Below are positions 1 through 12,197 of a stretch of 64,000 bases of DNA, in pieces. Position 1 is the first letter of the stretch; every line of letters starts with the position of its first letter. The DNA is taken from assembly GCA_026225945.1 (NCBI GenBank), contig JAMJFZ010001816.1, positions 5,891,501-5,955,500 on the forward strand. The letters are read 5' to 3'. Source of the DNA: Cricetomys ansorgei. Taxonomy: Eukaryota > Chordata > Mammalia > Rodentia > Nesomyidae. The notes beneath the pieces were generated by a model that made no database searches, was not told where the DNA came from, and saw only the letters and a program-made list of their open reading frames with translations. The translations under genes were made by a program, and so were the position numbers.

Positions 1-282
1 TTCTGTGGGACTCCTAACAGAAGTACTGGGGATGTCTTTGACTCTTTGCCTTTGTCTTGGGACCCTTTCCTTCTTACTGGGTTGTCTCACCCAGCCTCTA
101 TGAGGGTTTGTGCCCAGTCTCATTGTATCTTGTTTTGACATGTTCAGTTTATATCCCTGGGAAGCCTGCTCTTTTCTGAAGGAAAATGGAAAAGGAGTGG
201 ATTTGGGGGAGAGGGGAGACTAGGAAGGGTAGAGGGAGAGGAATCTGTAGTTGGGATATATTGTATGAGAGAAAAATAAATA

Positions 283-322
<40 letters not shown>
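1..322 (+). mobile_element. LINE-1 3' end with (TAA)n tail
   Basis: The purine-rich block and the TTGTATGAGAGAAAAATAAA-type ending resemble the 3' UTR end of a rodent LINE-1 in sense orientation. It runs into a (TAA)n tract at about 278-322. The element enters from outside the window, so only its 3' end is visible. The family was recognised by eye and no subfamily is assigned. Confidence 0.65.
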
Positions 323-323
<1 letters not shown>

Positions 324-3300
324 AAGCCCAGCTATGGTGATACTTTGCAAGCAGATACAGCTAAACTTTTAAAGATGGCGGCTGTTCGGCTCAGAGGGTA
401 GTCATATATAACACCACTATCTTTTCTATGCCACTCGCAGCCTGTGCCTGACCGTGTAATGAATTTGACAGTATTTGACAGATGTGATTCTCGCTTACTC
501 ATTGATGAAATGAAGCTGACACGTTAAAAAGTATCAAATGCAAAACCGAATAATATCTGTTTGCCTCGTAACTTGTTCTCATTATATTTTCTTCAAAACT
601 AAAATGTCGATAAAGGGAATTTGTGGGCACTAATAGTAACTGAGAATTAATAAAGTAAATGTAATGAGATGACAGTCAGTAAGCCAGAGACTCTTCAGAA
701 GTCTTGCAAACAGAAGTCTTCTTAAATCCTCACTGGAAGTGTAATATATAATACGGGATACGCTAGTGTAAAATGGAAGAGGTATCAACCAGAGCAGCCT
801 GACTCTTTCTGTCCTGTGCCTCGCATTTCTCACTTTAGCTGACTCTGACCAGGAAAGGCCTCAGAAGCTCTTACAAGTTGTCAGCATCAAAATGGAGTCA
901 TTTTGTGGTGCTCTCATGTAAACCGGCATCTAGCACCAGTAGGGGGGATTTTATGTATCCATGCCTGGTGATGACATTCACAGAAGGCAGCCAGAACCAC
1001 AGCCTGTACAGAAGCCACTACAGCCTCACACATCAAATATTCTCAAAAGGATGTCTGACTCAGAACTGCCCTCTAGTCTTGGACTGAGGCCACCCATACT
1101 ATTAATCTTTATAGCCAAGGATTGTCTCAAAATATCATAGGTACTATACCTCATTTTACCTTGAAAAACGTCTCTGTGCTTCAATATCCTTGAATATGCA
1201 GTGAAGAATGACGGACATCCCCATTGCTAGGCTCTGACATTCCCAGATAAATGTGCTCTCCTGATTGTTATTCAAATTGACAACCCAAGCCTAGGGATGG
1301 TCACAGCAGCATGGGAGACTGCAGAGACACAAGTACATCCACCGCAAGCAGAGACCTTTCAGTCAAGAGTCGCATCTCAACACTAGTGGTCAGCGTGACA
1401 TAGGATATAGCGCACTGTGGAACGACAGGATCAATCACGTGACACGAGTTCTAACCAGAGCACGAAAGAGAGGTACTGAGATGAAACACTGGGACTGATC
1501 CGCGGAGAAAATTTTTATTTCTGAAGCCATTTTCTCAAAGATATTAAGAAGTTGCAGTATCAAAAAAAAGAAAACACTAAAACAAAATCTCAATCAGAGA
1601 ACAAAAAGCGTTCCTGTAGAATAAAACATGACTACTTCAGTTTCGACCCTAAGGGTTCCTAAAAAAAAACCTATCTGCTAAAAGCTTAGCCCTCCTGGTG
1701 ATATTGCTGGTGGTGGAGTTTTTGAAAAGTAGTACCTAGATGGAAAATTTTAGGCCACTGAGGGTGTGTCCTTGAAGGGGATTGCGGGACTCCAACCCCC
1801 TAGTGTTCTTCTGTCATTGGCTCTTCATTTGGCCTGCGATGTGAAGGTGTTTTTCCTCCGTGTCACACACAATGTTGTTTTCTGGCCACAAGGAACCTGG
1901 TCAGCAAATCGTAACACCAACTAGAGTTTCCGAAACAAACCTTTTATCTTTATAAGTTAGCGAGCTCACATATTTTGATATAGTGATGGAAAGTTGAATA
2001 GCACGCCACCAAAATAAGAAAGTCATTTAAAGAACTAGACAGCAGAATGGACACAGCTGAAGTGATTAGAATCACAACCCACTCGGTCCTATCGGAATGC
2101 TGAACTGAAATGTACGGAACGCGTAGCTGGCAAGACTCAACTGTGGAGACGTGTAGGGTAAGTGAGACCCGCGATCTATCTGCTGTATTCAGAAAGAAAT
2201 AGACAAGGAACTAAATCTGCCAGTAATAAAAGGAAGTCTCTGGGATGAAGAAAAAAGATTTGTCTTTTCAAAGAAGTCTGTGGTGTGGTGTGGAAACGCA
2301 GAAACCCAGGCCTCCCTTTAGCATTGTCTACCGACATTCCTCGTGAGGTACACTATAATTTTAAATTGACATACAACTCAAAAGAACACGACATTGCTTG
2401 CTTCTATTCTACCTGCTTCAAATGCATAAAGTATCGCTGCACAGACTATTTAGAGTCTACCAGATTTATTTAAATAAGAAAAAAAAATCCATTTTATCCT
2501 GCTTTTACCAAGTCTCCAGTGTTAGTCCAGCCTGCAGATAATCCCTCAAAAATCGCTCATTACTAGGACGCAACACCTGACTCTTTTATGCTCCAGAGAA
2601 AACCACACGCCGTACCTTCGTTTACGGTAGAACGATTTGCATCGATTATCAGTATCAGTCGTCTGAGCATCCACACATAGATTTCTTCACACCGTGCTGA
2701 GCTGACTGCGTTTAAGCAGTGATTTTTGTAGGCATGCGTTCATTCAGTGGAACTGAATAGCCTGGAACCCAGTTCTTTCTGCAAGCCTGTAAGATTCCAC
2801 CCAAATTTTAACAAGTTGGTAAAAAACAGAGAAGAAGGGGCAGTGATACTTGCAAAGTAAACTCAGACTCATGAATTCTAACAATGCGAATTTAATTCAA
2901 AGTAAACTCGTTTTTATGAAATTTAGTTTTTCTCTGGCACACACATATTAATGGAATAAAACAGCCCAAATGTGGCTTTCGAATATTCTTCCCTGAACAT
3001 TTTCCTTCATGCTCAGGCTTATACAACCTCGAACATGAACACATGCACACAGATATGTCCCATTTCTATTGGAAATGAAGGAGGCGAAATTGTATTCGTG
3101 CTACTGTGATTGAGTTCTAGAGCGCATCAGATCTGCAGTGATTCATTCATCTTCCTATTTTTCTTTGTTAAGGTCTGAGGAGCATGGAGCCAGAACAATG
3201 GCGAGAGGAGGAGAAGCTGGGGGGTGCAGATTGTGACCACCGTTGTTTGCAGGAAGCCAAACACGAATCTGCCGACTGCCAACTTTCACCGTCTTCGAAA

Positions 3301-3917
3301 ATATTTTCATAGTGCGTATGTACCAAGTAAACAACAAATCAATAAGCTAGGGGATGAAAGGTAGCTGCTAGGACTCAGGCGTCTTCTAAAATGTCAGCTT
3401 GCTGTAAAGTGAAACAGTAATCGCAGCCCTGAGGTTGACGCGTCAAGAGTTTGCTCAATAGCATCACAGGAAAGAAGGGCAAGGTCAGAAAAGGAAACTG
3501 AAATGCAAACACCCCACCCTAAGTCAGCTATTCTGATCTGCTGCAAAATCAAACAGAATGAACGGTTGCTAGACTGAGTAAGGCCTATCTCCCTCCCCAC
3601 TATGAGTGGCTCTTATCCAATCGATAGCAGGCAAAAAAATGAGAGATTCTTCCTCCACATTGCCATTGAGCTGGGCAAGAAGAGATTTTTTTTTTTTTCT
3701 TTTTACTAGAAAACATCTGTCCTTCTCAAGTCTCAGTATTGCCGGTGTATGGACTGGAACTTCAGCACTGACTCTATATTCCCAGACTTCAGATTCATCC
3801 TAGCACCACCCAAGAGCTTCTCTGGGTCTATCAGCTGCTTATGCCAGAGCTGTCAGTCTCCATAGTTCTGTGAACCAATCACTGAAATGAATAAATGAAT
3901 CCTCTCCCCACCCACCC

Positions 3918-3921
<4 letters not shown>
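323..3921. other. intergenic, nothing recognised
   Basis: Open frames here are short and resemble no known protein. I see no splice-bounded coding exon, RNA gene or clear SINE. The stretch is moderately AT-rich and looks like unique or old decayed sequence. Confidence 0.5.

Positions 3922-3993
<72 letters not shown>
3922..3993. repeat. compound microsatellite (CT)n(CA)n
   Basis: About 16 CT units are followed directly by about 20 CA units. The low-complexity Ser/Leu/Cys/Val peptides predicted across it are artefacts of the repeat. Confidence 0.95.
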
Positions 3994-3998
<5 letters not shown>

Positions 3999-4479
3999 AT
4001 GCACCCAGTTCTGTTCCTCTAAAGAACTCTAACATACTCTGAAATAAAGTTTCCAAGGATCAGAAATGCTGGAGAGCCTGAGGTACTTGACTCTGCACCG
4101 AGGCCATTCATGGAGCTTACAGCAGAACTGCCAGCCAGCCGGGATCACCGAGGAAGTGACCGCACTGGCTGCAAGCAGGCAGTTTCAGTTCTACTCTCTG
4201 TGGTCCCCTCAGGGCTGCACCCAACACTACTTTGTCCAGGGGGACTGATCAACATGGTTGATCAACAAGAGCTCAGGCTGCTACTTCACTCTAGAAGAAC
4301 AGACAGAGGGATGGCATTTATCAAACTTCTAAAATGATTTGACAGTGTTTATTTATAATTAGCATATAAAGACATTAAAATGGCACATATTGGTGGGATA
4401 ATGGTGTTCTGACACGTGTAGACATATGCAGTGTTGAAAAGCAATTAAATATATCTTCTCAAGCACTGATCACTTCCTC

Positions 4480-4812
4480 TGCGTGCATGTGTGTCCGTGT
4501 GCATGTGTGTCCGCGTGCGTGCGTGGAGGGGTACATGCATGAGTGTCCACTTGCACATAGAGGCAAGAGATGACTCTTTCCTCAGTTGTTCCCCACTTTA
4601 TATTCTGAGACAAGATCTCTCTTAACCTGCAGCTCTCAGATTGGCTAGATGATCTGGCCAGAAAGCTCCAGGGACCCTCCTGTTTCCACCTCTCTAGCAC
4701 TAGGGTTACAGGCCTGCACCCCATACCCTGTTTTTTATATGGGTGCCCAGGGTCCACACGCAAGTCCTCATGCCTGCAAAGTAAGCATTTTACTGATGAG
4801 CTGTTTCCCAAG
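4480..4812 (-). mobile_element. B3-like SINE (minus) with GT-rich flank
   Basis: The segment ends in a reversed pol III box A-like stretch (ACTGATGAGCTGTTTCCC) and contains the typical reversed SINE body, including CTAGCACTAGGGTTACAGG. A GT/GC-rich simple stretch lies at about 4485-4540. The copy is diverged and its borders are approximate. Confidence 0.5.
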
Positions 4813-4994
4813 ACGTCATATCTTTGTAGTAAAAACATGTATAATCCTTTCTCTAGGTTTTGAAATGTAAAATCTATTACTGTTCTCTGTAGTCGCCCTA
4901 CTGTTCAGTAGCAGACCAAAGTTTCTGTTTGTGTGTGGGAGTGTGTTTGTTTGTTTATTTGCTTTCTTGCTTGCTTGAGGTTTTTCACTGAGGC

Positions 4995-5034
<40 letters not shown>
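4995..5034. repeat. (GT)20 microsatellite
   Basis: Uninterrupted GT dinucleotide tract. Confidence 0.97.
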
Positions 5035-5036
<2 letters not shown>

Positions 5037-5084
5037 TTTGCTTGTTTTCTTTTACACCAGGATTTTTTGATCCTATCTAACTAA

Positions 5085-5760
5085 TTAATGCCCATTGATC
5101 AACCTCTCCCCATTCTTCCTCTCTCCTACTATCCCCAGATTCTGGCAACCACCACTTTACTTTCCATTCTTTTGAGATCAACTCCACTATTTCACAGAGA
5201 GTTGAGGTCACACAGTAGTTGTCCTTCTGTGCTTTCTCGTTTCACAGAACACGAGGATCTCCGGTTCCATTCACTCGGCCACCGAGGGGTGCATCACTGA
5301 CGGATGCATTCTTTGTGACTGGGCAACGTTGCTGTTTGTACATGCGCCACTCAGTGCGTCTGCACTTTCATCACTTCCTGGACGCGGGTGGTTTCCCACC
5401 TCTTGGCTATTGTGAGTAGTAGTACAGTGAGCATGGGAATTCAGACAGCTCTCTAATGGACTATTTTCATTCTTTTAGGTGTCAACACACTACTGGGTCT
5501 GGGTGAATCACATAGTAGCTCTACTCCAAACCCCAATCCTGGTTTCCATGGTAGTTATATGAATTTGCCTTCCCAACGAGTTCTCCTTTGCCCCACACTC
5601 TCACCAGCACTTCCTACCCATAGTCTTTTTAACAATGGTCATCCTGGGTTGCAGTAAGTGTCACATTGTGCTCTTGATCTGTAAGTGTCCTCCTAGTGAG
5701 GCTTTCATAAGCCAGTTGGCCATTGTATATCTTCCTCTGAGGTAGGTACATTTGCACAGA
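5085..5760 (-). mobile_element. ancient LINE-1 fragment, antisense
   Basis: The segment carries landmarks of an old mammalian L1 ORF2/3' region read in reverse: CTGGCAACCACCACTTTACT near 5142, CTTGGCTATTGTGAGTAGTA near 5401, and the CACACTCTCACCAGCACTTC block near 5595. It is heavily diverged and non-coding. Confidence 0.7.
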
Positions 5761-5883
5761 TCTGATCTGTTGGTGCTGTTTCATGAAAAGACTTCCCTTC
5801 CTCTAGGGCATCATTTCTCCCTTTCCTCTTCTCCCTCCAGCCCCCTTGTTTTGTTTTTTGGGTTAAGGTGTTTGTTTGTTTGT

Positions 5884-6027
5884 TTTTCAAGATAGGATTT
5901 CTCTGATTTCATTCTGGCTGTCCTGGAACTCACTCTGTAGACCAGGCTGTGCTGGAACTCGTAGGGATCACCTGCCTTTACTTCCTGAGTTCTGGGATTA
6001 AAAGTGTGTGCCACCACCATCTGGCTC
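5884..6027 (-). mobile_element. B1 SINE, minus
   Basis: Reverse-orientation B1: CTGTCCTGGAACTCACTCTG, then GACCAGGCTG, and ending CTGGGATTAAAAGTGTGTGC. Nearly full length. Confidence 0.9.
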
Positions 6028-6054
6028 CAGGCCCCCTGTTTTTAATCCACTGTG

Positions 6055-6290
6055 TAAGCTGGGGGAGGGGAGCTAGCTCATAGGTAAAGGCACTTGCTGC
6101 TGAGCCTGACAACTTGATTGATACCAGGGTCCCACATGGTGGATAGAAGGAAATAACCAACTCCCAAACGTTGATCTCTAGCCTCCACACAGGGGCCATG
6201 GCATGTAGTGCCCACATGCATATGTACACACACACACACACACACACACAGACACACAGCCACACACACTCACACAGCCACATGAACACA
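6055..6290 (+). mobile_element. B3-type SINE, plus, with (CA)n tail
   Basis: It begins with a degenerate pol III box A (GGGGAGCTAGCTCATAGGTA) and continues GGCACTTGCTGCTGAGCCTG. It ends in a CA-rich tail at about 6226-6290. Typical muroid B3. Confidence 0.8.
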
Positions 6291-9200
6291 TAGAAAATTA
6301 ACATAGAAAAGCAAAGATGTCTATTTCCTTTCAATGCATCAAAGTCACTCTAAGCACTAGTTGTACAGACTCTTCAACAGTAAATTGTAGAATCATAGAA
6401 TGCAACTCTCTATACAATGACCCCCAAGACACGCCCCCTGGCCACAGCCACCCCAAATATTGATTTGTTTATTGAAAACAAGAACCTACCTTTCCACAGG
6501 AAGTTGTCTGTGGAGTCTACCTACATTATGTAAAGCTTGTCAGAGAGGATTCCTTGAAATACACAACTCCCATTGGCATGGATATTGAACCTCTATCAGG
6601 GCTTCCCCAATCTGGACTATGAGAATGCGAACTCAGGCTTCCAAACAGCATCTAAACATGGCCAGGTCCTCAGCCTCTGAGCATCTGTTCTCCACACCGT
6701 GCAAGTAGGACTGATTATGACCACACCTCCCTTCCTTTGACTCTTCGTTAACTACTCAGGATAACCAGAACACCTATTCTTCCTTGATGGTTCCCTAATC
6801 TTTTTTTCCCTCTTGTACTTTTTGCTCTATGCATATGGATTTGGCAGGATGAAAACCAAGAATGTGTCTGGCATGGAGTAGTGATCTCAGTGGCATTTGG
6901 GGAGTCTCTGAGAGGGGTTTGGGAATGTCATGCATTTGGTCTTCAGCAGCTTCTGGGGTAGCCCAGTAGCCCAGAGGTTGCCAGTGTTACAGCACTATGT
7001 TCTTAGAAGGTGTCAGGGTGACAGCCAGATGATTATTGCAAAGTACTGTAGCTTGAAAGCTCTGAGAAGGCTTCAGAATGCCATCTAAGAACAGTTCTTG
7101 GCAGAGAAATTCTGAAAAAAAAAATGGTTATCAAATATGGTAGCAAGCGTACTGGCCTCTCCTCTCCTGCATTCTTCGGAGGCTGGAGTTGTAGGTCTCT
7201 GGGTAAGCAAGCATCAAAGTCTGGAGCCACGGATTTCTGATGTGGTGAGTCTTAGAAGCAGGAAACAGCTTCTCCCTCCAGGCTGGCCGAGAACAATCCC
7301 TGCCTGAGGCAGAAACTCCATCACCAGTGACGGTTTTCCTTCTCCAAGGAGCAGCTGAGAGACAAGCCCCTGGCCAGCAGCTAGTCATGAGTCAGACTCC
7401 ATCCTCAGACTTCCTAACTCTAAAGCCTTCCCTCTCTTCCTCTCCTAAAGAATGTCTTGGAAGGGTGATTTCTCCTGGCTCCTCTCTCCATTGTGTAGAA
7501 CAAGCCCTAAGTGTCTGAATGCGTGTGCCCACAAATAAGATGTAAAATGGAGACGACCAGGGAATACTGGGCAGGCCTAGGGGAGGGAGGAAGAACACTG
7601 AGTCCACCACAGTGCTGCTTTCTGCCACCACAGAGGGAGCAACATGGCTACTTAGCTGTCAGCTTCCAGGGGCTACTGAGAGACTCCTGTCATCTCTGCA
7701 CCCAGGTAGATCCCATGCTCTCTACCAGGAGCCATGCTCCGGCTGCTATTATGGCTGTTAATGATCTGACCTTCGATCCTTGTGGATTGCAGTCTGTTTC
7801 CCTGCCCTGGGTGTGTTTGGGGAAATTTCTGTCAGTTTTTGTCCAATAGGGAGTTTTTTTTTTTTTTTTTTTTTTTTTGCTTCATTCCCAGAAGCCACTT
7901 CACTGACAGCTTAGACTACAATGGCAGGCTTCCAGATGACAGTCTACTGCCAACAGCATCTAGCCCTCAGTGTTCCGGGACCCTTTCTACCCCTACAGTT
8001 CCCCATCTGAAGAAGTAACCCTATCAGCTGTTAGGACAAGGGTGATGGTGGCTCTGGCACGGTTAAGGGAGCAGCAGCCAGGGCTTTTCCAAACGTGATC
8101 GGTAAAAGGAACCATCTCTGTGGGGCTGCATAAAGATGCCATAGTGAGCTTGAACTATTCTAAGCAAGAAAAGAGGAATTGTTAAGAAGCTCAATAAACA
8201 GGGTCCAGATAATAGGACCAAGAAGAGTCTTACTAAAGAGTATTTGCTAACGGGGAGACAGCCAGACATTCAGTGCCACGTCTTGATCCATGAGCCCCAC
8301 AGTTCTGCTAGTCGTGGGTAGACCCAGAAAACCCACTCTTGCATACTGTATCCTCAACTATTCCTGATTGATTTACATAGACAATTCTTTTCTGTGTGAA
8401 TGGTTTTTCTGGGAACTACTATTTGAAGCTTACCTTTACAAATCAAACATTTACCCAACCTGTAATCAAGCAGGTACGCCTTGAGAGTATGTGTTCATTC
8501 TTCTTCCGTACCATACATTCAACCTTTTCAGAATCAACCGGCCTCTAAGAGAGCACTGTAATCAATCTGACTATACTTTGGATTTCCAATGTAATGAACT
8601 CCTACAAGTTCTGCTAAATACACAGGCTTGATTGTTCCAGGTTCCCAATTTCTCCTTTGTGAGCCTTTCATGCCTCTGACTCAGAACAACGTGTGTGTTT
8701 GAAAGATGTGGTGATCGAATCTAAGATCACTTGCTGGAAGCAGCAAGACATTGAAAATGCCCCCATCCCTACACGCAAACAAAATATGTTGGAAGCAGCA
8801 TACAGATTGATATCTGACTGTGACTTTGTGCCCTGTTCTGAGTCAGCGGGGCTGGGGAAACAGTTCTGTCCCCTATGAGACTCCTGTAAATCACTACTGA
8901 AGGCAAATACTCCTCATTCTCTCACGTTACCATATGTGTTGCTATGCAGTCCAGTAGAGAGGATGGTCTTTATTCAGGATGACTCTTAGATTGGAATAAT
9001 TCAGTTTGCAACTACGTTAGAACAGCAGAGACCAGAACACTTCTGCACAAATCAGCCCCACACTCAGGTAAATGACACCAAGATTAATCCTTCTCCTTAT
9101 ATTCGGCATCACCACGCCCTCCTAGGAGGAAGCATAGACCTTGTCTCACAGTTAGGAGGTCTAGTCTCTTCCATTCAGGGGAGTTAGCACTGCCAAAGAA

Positions 9201-9479
9201 TCTGTCTGGCCTTGCAGTGCAACCATGGTTTTGGAACCTGGTCCAGGCGCTCAGGGGGAGACTCCTACTTAGTTCTGATATTGGGAAGGAGGGGTGAGCT
9301 CTCCCAGATCGGTGCTCAATCCTCCTGCCACAAGAGGAGGGATATCCTGATGGTTGCTGTAGGAGCAGTCGAATGTATGTTACTGGTGACTGCTGAGAAG
9401 AGCGAGATGTAGTCTTCCCAAGAGACAAGCCATCTAGGTGTTTATCCCATACCAAGTGCTTGGCTCTGAAAACACACAT
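6291..9479. other. intergenic; one 25-base poly-T tract
   Basis: No gene or intact repeat is recognised. A T homopolymer of 25 bases lies at 7854-7878 and could be the tail of an antisense retroposed element whose body I cannot identify. Short open frames show no family resemblance. Confidence 0.5.
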
Positions 9480-9645
9480 ACAAGCAACAATAAACAGACC
9501 CAGCAGTTGTAATGATGTACTTGTGCATATATGTGTTTATGTAACAATAATAATTGAAGAAAAAGAAGCCATAAAATCTCAGAGGGAGTGGGGAATGCAT
9601 TGGAGGGGTTAGAGAGAAAAGATGTAATTAAGTTTTAAGAATCTC
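9480..9645 (+). mobile_element. LINE-1 3' UTR end, plus
   Basis: The stretch AACAATAATAATTGAAGAAA, then a GAGGGAGTGGGG block and AAAAGATGTAATTAAGTTTT, resembles the extreme 3' end of rodent L1 subfamilies. Assigned by eye. Confidence 0.55.
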
Positions 9646-10184
9646 CAATCGATGTGGGCTGTATCAGTTTCAGGGGACAGATGAAAATCTCCAGATACAA
9701 GTCTTTCTAAATTATGAACAGGTGAATAAATTCATCACTCTCCTTGTTATAAAAGTCAATTTTGTGATTTCCGGAACTAAAACAACAGTGACCACAGCTT
9801 CTTCTCAAAGGCAAGCTGTCAATGTTTTGGTCACTGAGTTCTTTCTTTACCCTACAGGCTGCTGGACAGGCCTTCCTGGCTTCTTCTTCTTCTGTGAGGA
9901 AGGTCAGAACCGGGAGACTGCAGAGTGCCAGAGACCCGGCTGCCTGAGCACCTGGTTCTGAAACTTTCCTCCTCCTTCTCGGTGAAGACTGATTTCCCAG
10001 TGTTCTCCTCCATTGTGTTGATTGGCCAAACGTGTGTGCATTGAAAATATGATGCAAGAAGGAACCAATCAGAAAAGAGCTGTCAAACCTAAAGGGGAGG
10101 GAAGAACACCAAGCCCACCGAAAGCTCCCAGTCAGGTCTCACCTTCCATTTCCTGCCATTGCCTTCTCTGTAAGGTTTCATGCA

Positions 10185-10376
10185 GTTGGGGTTGGCTGAT
10201 CTTCATTTTTGGTGTACATGTTGGGGTATGAGTGTGTGAGGGAGTGTTCAGATGTTTTTAATTTTTTTGAGAATTTCTGTATTTGCATCATTTCCATCCC
10301 TCCCTCTCTTCTTCCAACTCTGACCACAAATGCATGATCTCTTCTTTAATTATTATCGACACACACACAATATATA

Positions 10377-10449
<73 letters not shown>

Positions 10450-11150
10450 TCTAATGAGTCCATTTAGTGTTGCCTACATGTTCAAGTATTTACTGTTGAC
10501 CATTTCTGATGGGATAACACCAAGAAGCCAATCCCTGGAGAATCTAATGTTCCTGTCTCAGAAGCCATTGATTGCCTATAACTCTTTTATCTAGGGAGAG
10601 CCTTGTGAAGTTTCCCCATGCACGCTGACATGTCCACTGGTGTTATTAGAATGCAGGCCTTGTTCAGGCAACCACGTGGTTGACATCTCATGGGTGCAGC
10701 TTCCCTGTGGTGTCTAGAAACCAGTATCTTGCAGCAAGCACCCTGGTCCTATGGCTCTTGCAATATTTCCACCTCCCCCTTCACAACTGTCCCGGAGCCT
10801 TAGATGTAGGGGTTTCATTGTCAGTATACCAATAGGGTTGGGCACCCTATGCTCACATATTCTCTGCATTTTAACTAATTGTGGATCTTTGTAATAGTCT
10901 TCATCTGTTACAAAAAAAGAAGCATCTTTGATGAGGGGTGAGAGCTGCATTTATTTGTGGGTGCAAGGATAAGTATGTAGAATGCAGCCAGAAGTTATGT
11001 CAGTTTGGGAAAACAGCAGTGTAGGTCTCCTCTAGGGCTTGTAACCTCTCTAAGCCATTGGTTAGTGAGTAGGTTTACAGTACCTTCTAATAAGCAGGTT
11101 CTAACTTTAATAAGGGTTTCTCGAATCATTCCCAGAAGCTGAGTGATGTA
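10185..11150. mobile_element. LINE-1-derived block, copy A
   Basis: This long diverged block shares an ordered series of segments with 12016-12150 and 21590-22690. Shared segments include AATCCCTGGAGAATCT, GGGAGAGCCTTGTGAAGTTT and AGTCTTCATCTGTTAC (TCTCCATCTGTTGC in copy C). I recognise it as a common rodent L1-associated sequence; orientation and subfamily are not settled. A (TG)n(TA)n microsatellite interrupts it. Confidence 0.55.
10359..10446. repeat. (AC)n(TG)n(TA)n compound microsatellite
   Basis: Short AC run, then about 11 TG units, then about 24 TA units. The alternating AT stretch can extrude a cruciform and is likely to vary in length. Confidence 0.95.
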
Positions 11151-11493
11151 TGTGACAGTTGGCTGTCAGTGAGCAGGCCATTGTAAGTGTCCCCTTGTCC
11201 CTGGGCTTCTGGGACCATGTCTACCTCTCTCATCTCAGTGCTTATTTTCTTATGATAACTTTCAGGAGTGGGATACCTAGTAAAGAGAGTGTGTGTTCCG
11301 ATCTATGGCCCCCAGCTAAGATAGTCCATCCTTCTTTAGCCATAAATGTATATGTACTCTTTATGATGTCTGTAAGGAATCATACATTCCTGGCTACTAT
11401 ACAGCCTCCTTTCAATGCTCCATCTACAAGTGAGCTCTATACATCATCACAAAGGAAGTTTCAGTGAGGTCACTTGGGAGGTGTTGAAATGGT

Positions 11494-11502
11494 GGAAATT
11501 CC
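11494..11502 (+). promoter_or_regulatory. kappaB-like site upstream of Acod1
   Basis: GGAAATTCC fits the 9-bp NF-kappaB half-site pair GGRNNYYCC and is palindromic (TGGAAATTCCA). It lies about 50 bp upstream of the TATA box of Acod1, a gene known to be induced by TLR/NF-kappaB signalling. Binding is inferred. Confidence 0.55.
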
Positions 11503-11550
11503 ATGGTTAAAACAAAAATAAAAGAGAGGGAACTGGAGGGAGGGGTTGGG

Positions 11551-11557
11551 TATAAAG
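11551..11557 (+). promoter_or_regulatory. TATA box of Acod1
   Basis: TATAAAG lies 66 bp before the start codon, which predicts transcription initiation around 11,580 and a 5' UTR of roughly 35 nt. A TATA-type promoter without a CpG island fits a strongly inducible gene. Confidence 0.7.
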
Positions 11558-11616
11558 GCACACAGCCAGAAGCTGCTCCAGTTCAGTCCTGAACCACAGT
11601 AACCTTCCCGAACAGC

Positions 11617-11628
11617 ATGAAGCTCAAG
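11617..11628 (+). CDS. Acod1: Acod1 exon 1, coding part (4 codons)
   Basis: ATG plus three codons (M-K-L-K) directly followed by the donor GTACTG. Mouse also starts with a four-residue exon. The start is chosen because it follows the TATA box at a suitable distance and joins exon 2 in phase 0. Confidence 0.85.
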
Positions 11629-12148
11629 GTACTGTAATACTTCACATATCCTGCCTAAATTGCTTTTCTAGTTTGATTCTTCCTTTCTCAGTCAGTACGT
11701 CTCCTTTTAACTGCTCTCTTCTTTGCTGTAGGAATGGCATTTCAGCTTGTCTCGTAGCCTCTGGTCTGTCTAATTAGCTGTATGTTTAGTTCTCATCAGC
11801 GTTTGACAATTAAGAGACATGATCCCATCGCTTACTCCCAGAAAGTGAGTAAGCCGTTGTGAGTTCACTGAATCTCAACCTCTTGGCTTTATATGTGTCC
11901 TCTGTGTGATATGAACAGATTGCATCTCTAATTATCTGTTCGCTGTCATGTTCCCTGTAGTCTCCTGGTGGGCTTCTGGGTTTGGCACTTTAGAAAGCTA
12001 TGCTTAGAGAGTTCACAAGCATAGTATTTACTGTTGACTACTTCTGATTGGAAAACACCAGGGAGCTAATCCCTGGAGAATCTGATGCTCCTTCTCTCAA
12101 AAGCCATTGATTGTCTATAACCCTTCATCTGGGGAGAGCCTTGTGAAG

Positions 12149-12197
<49 letters not shown>

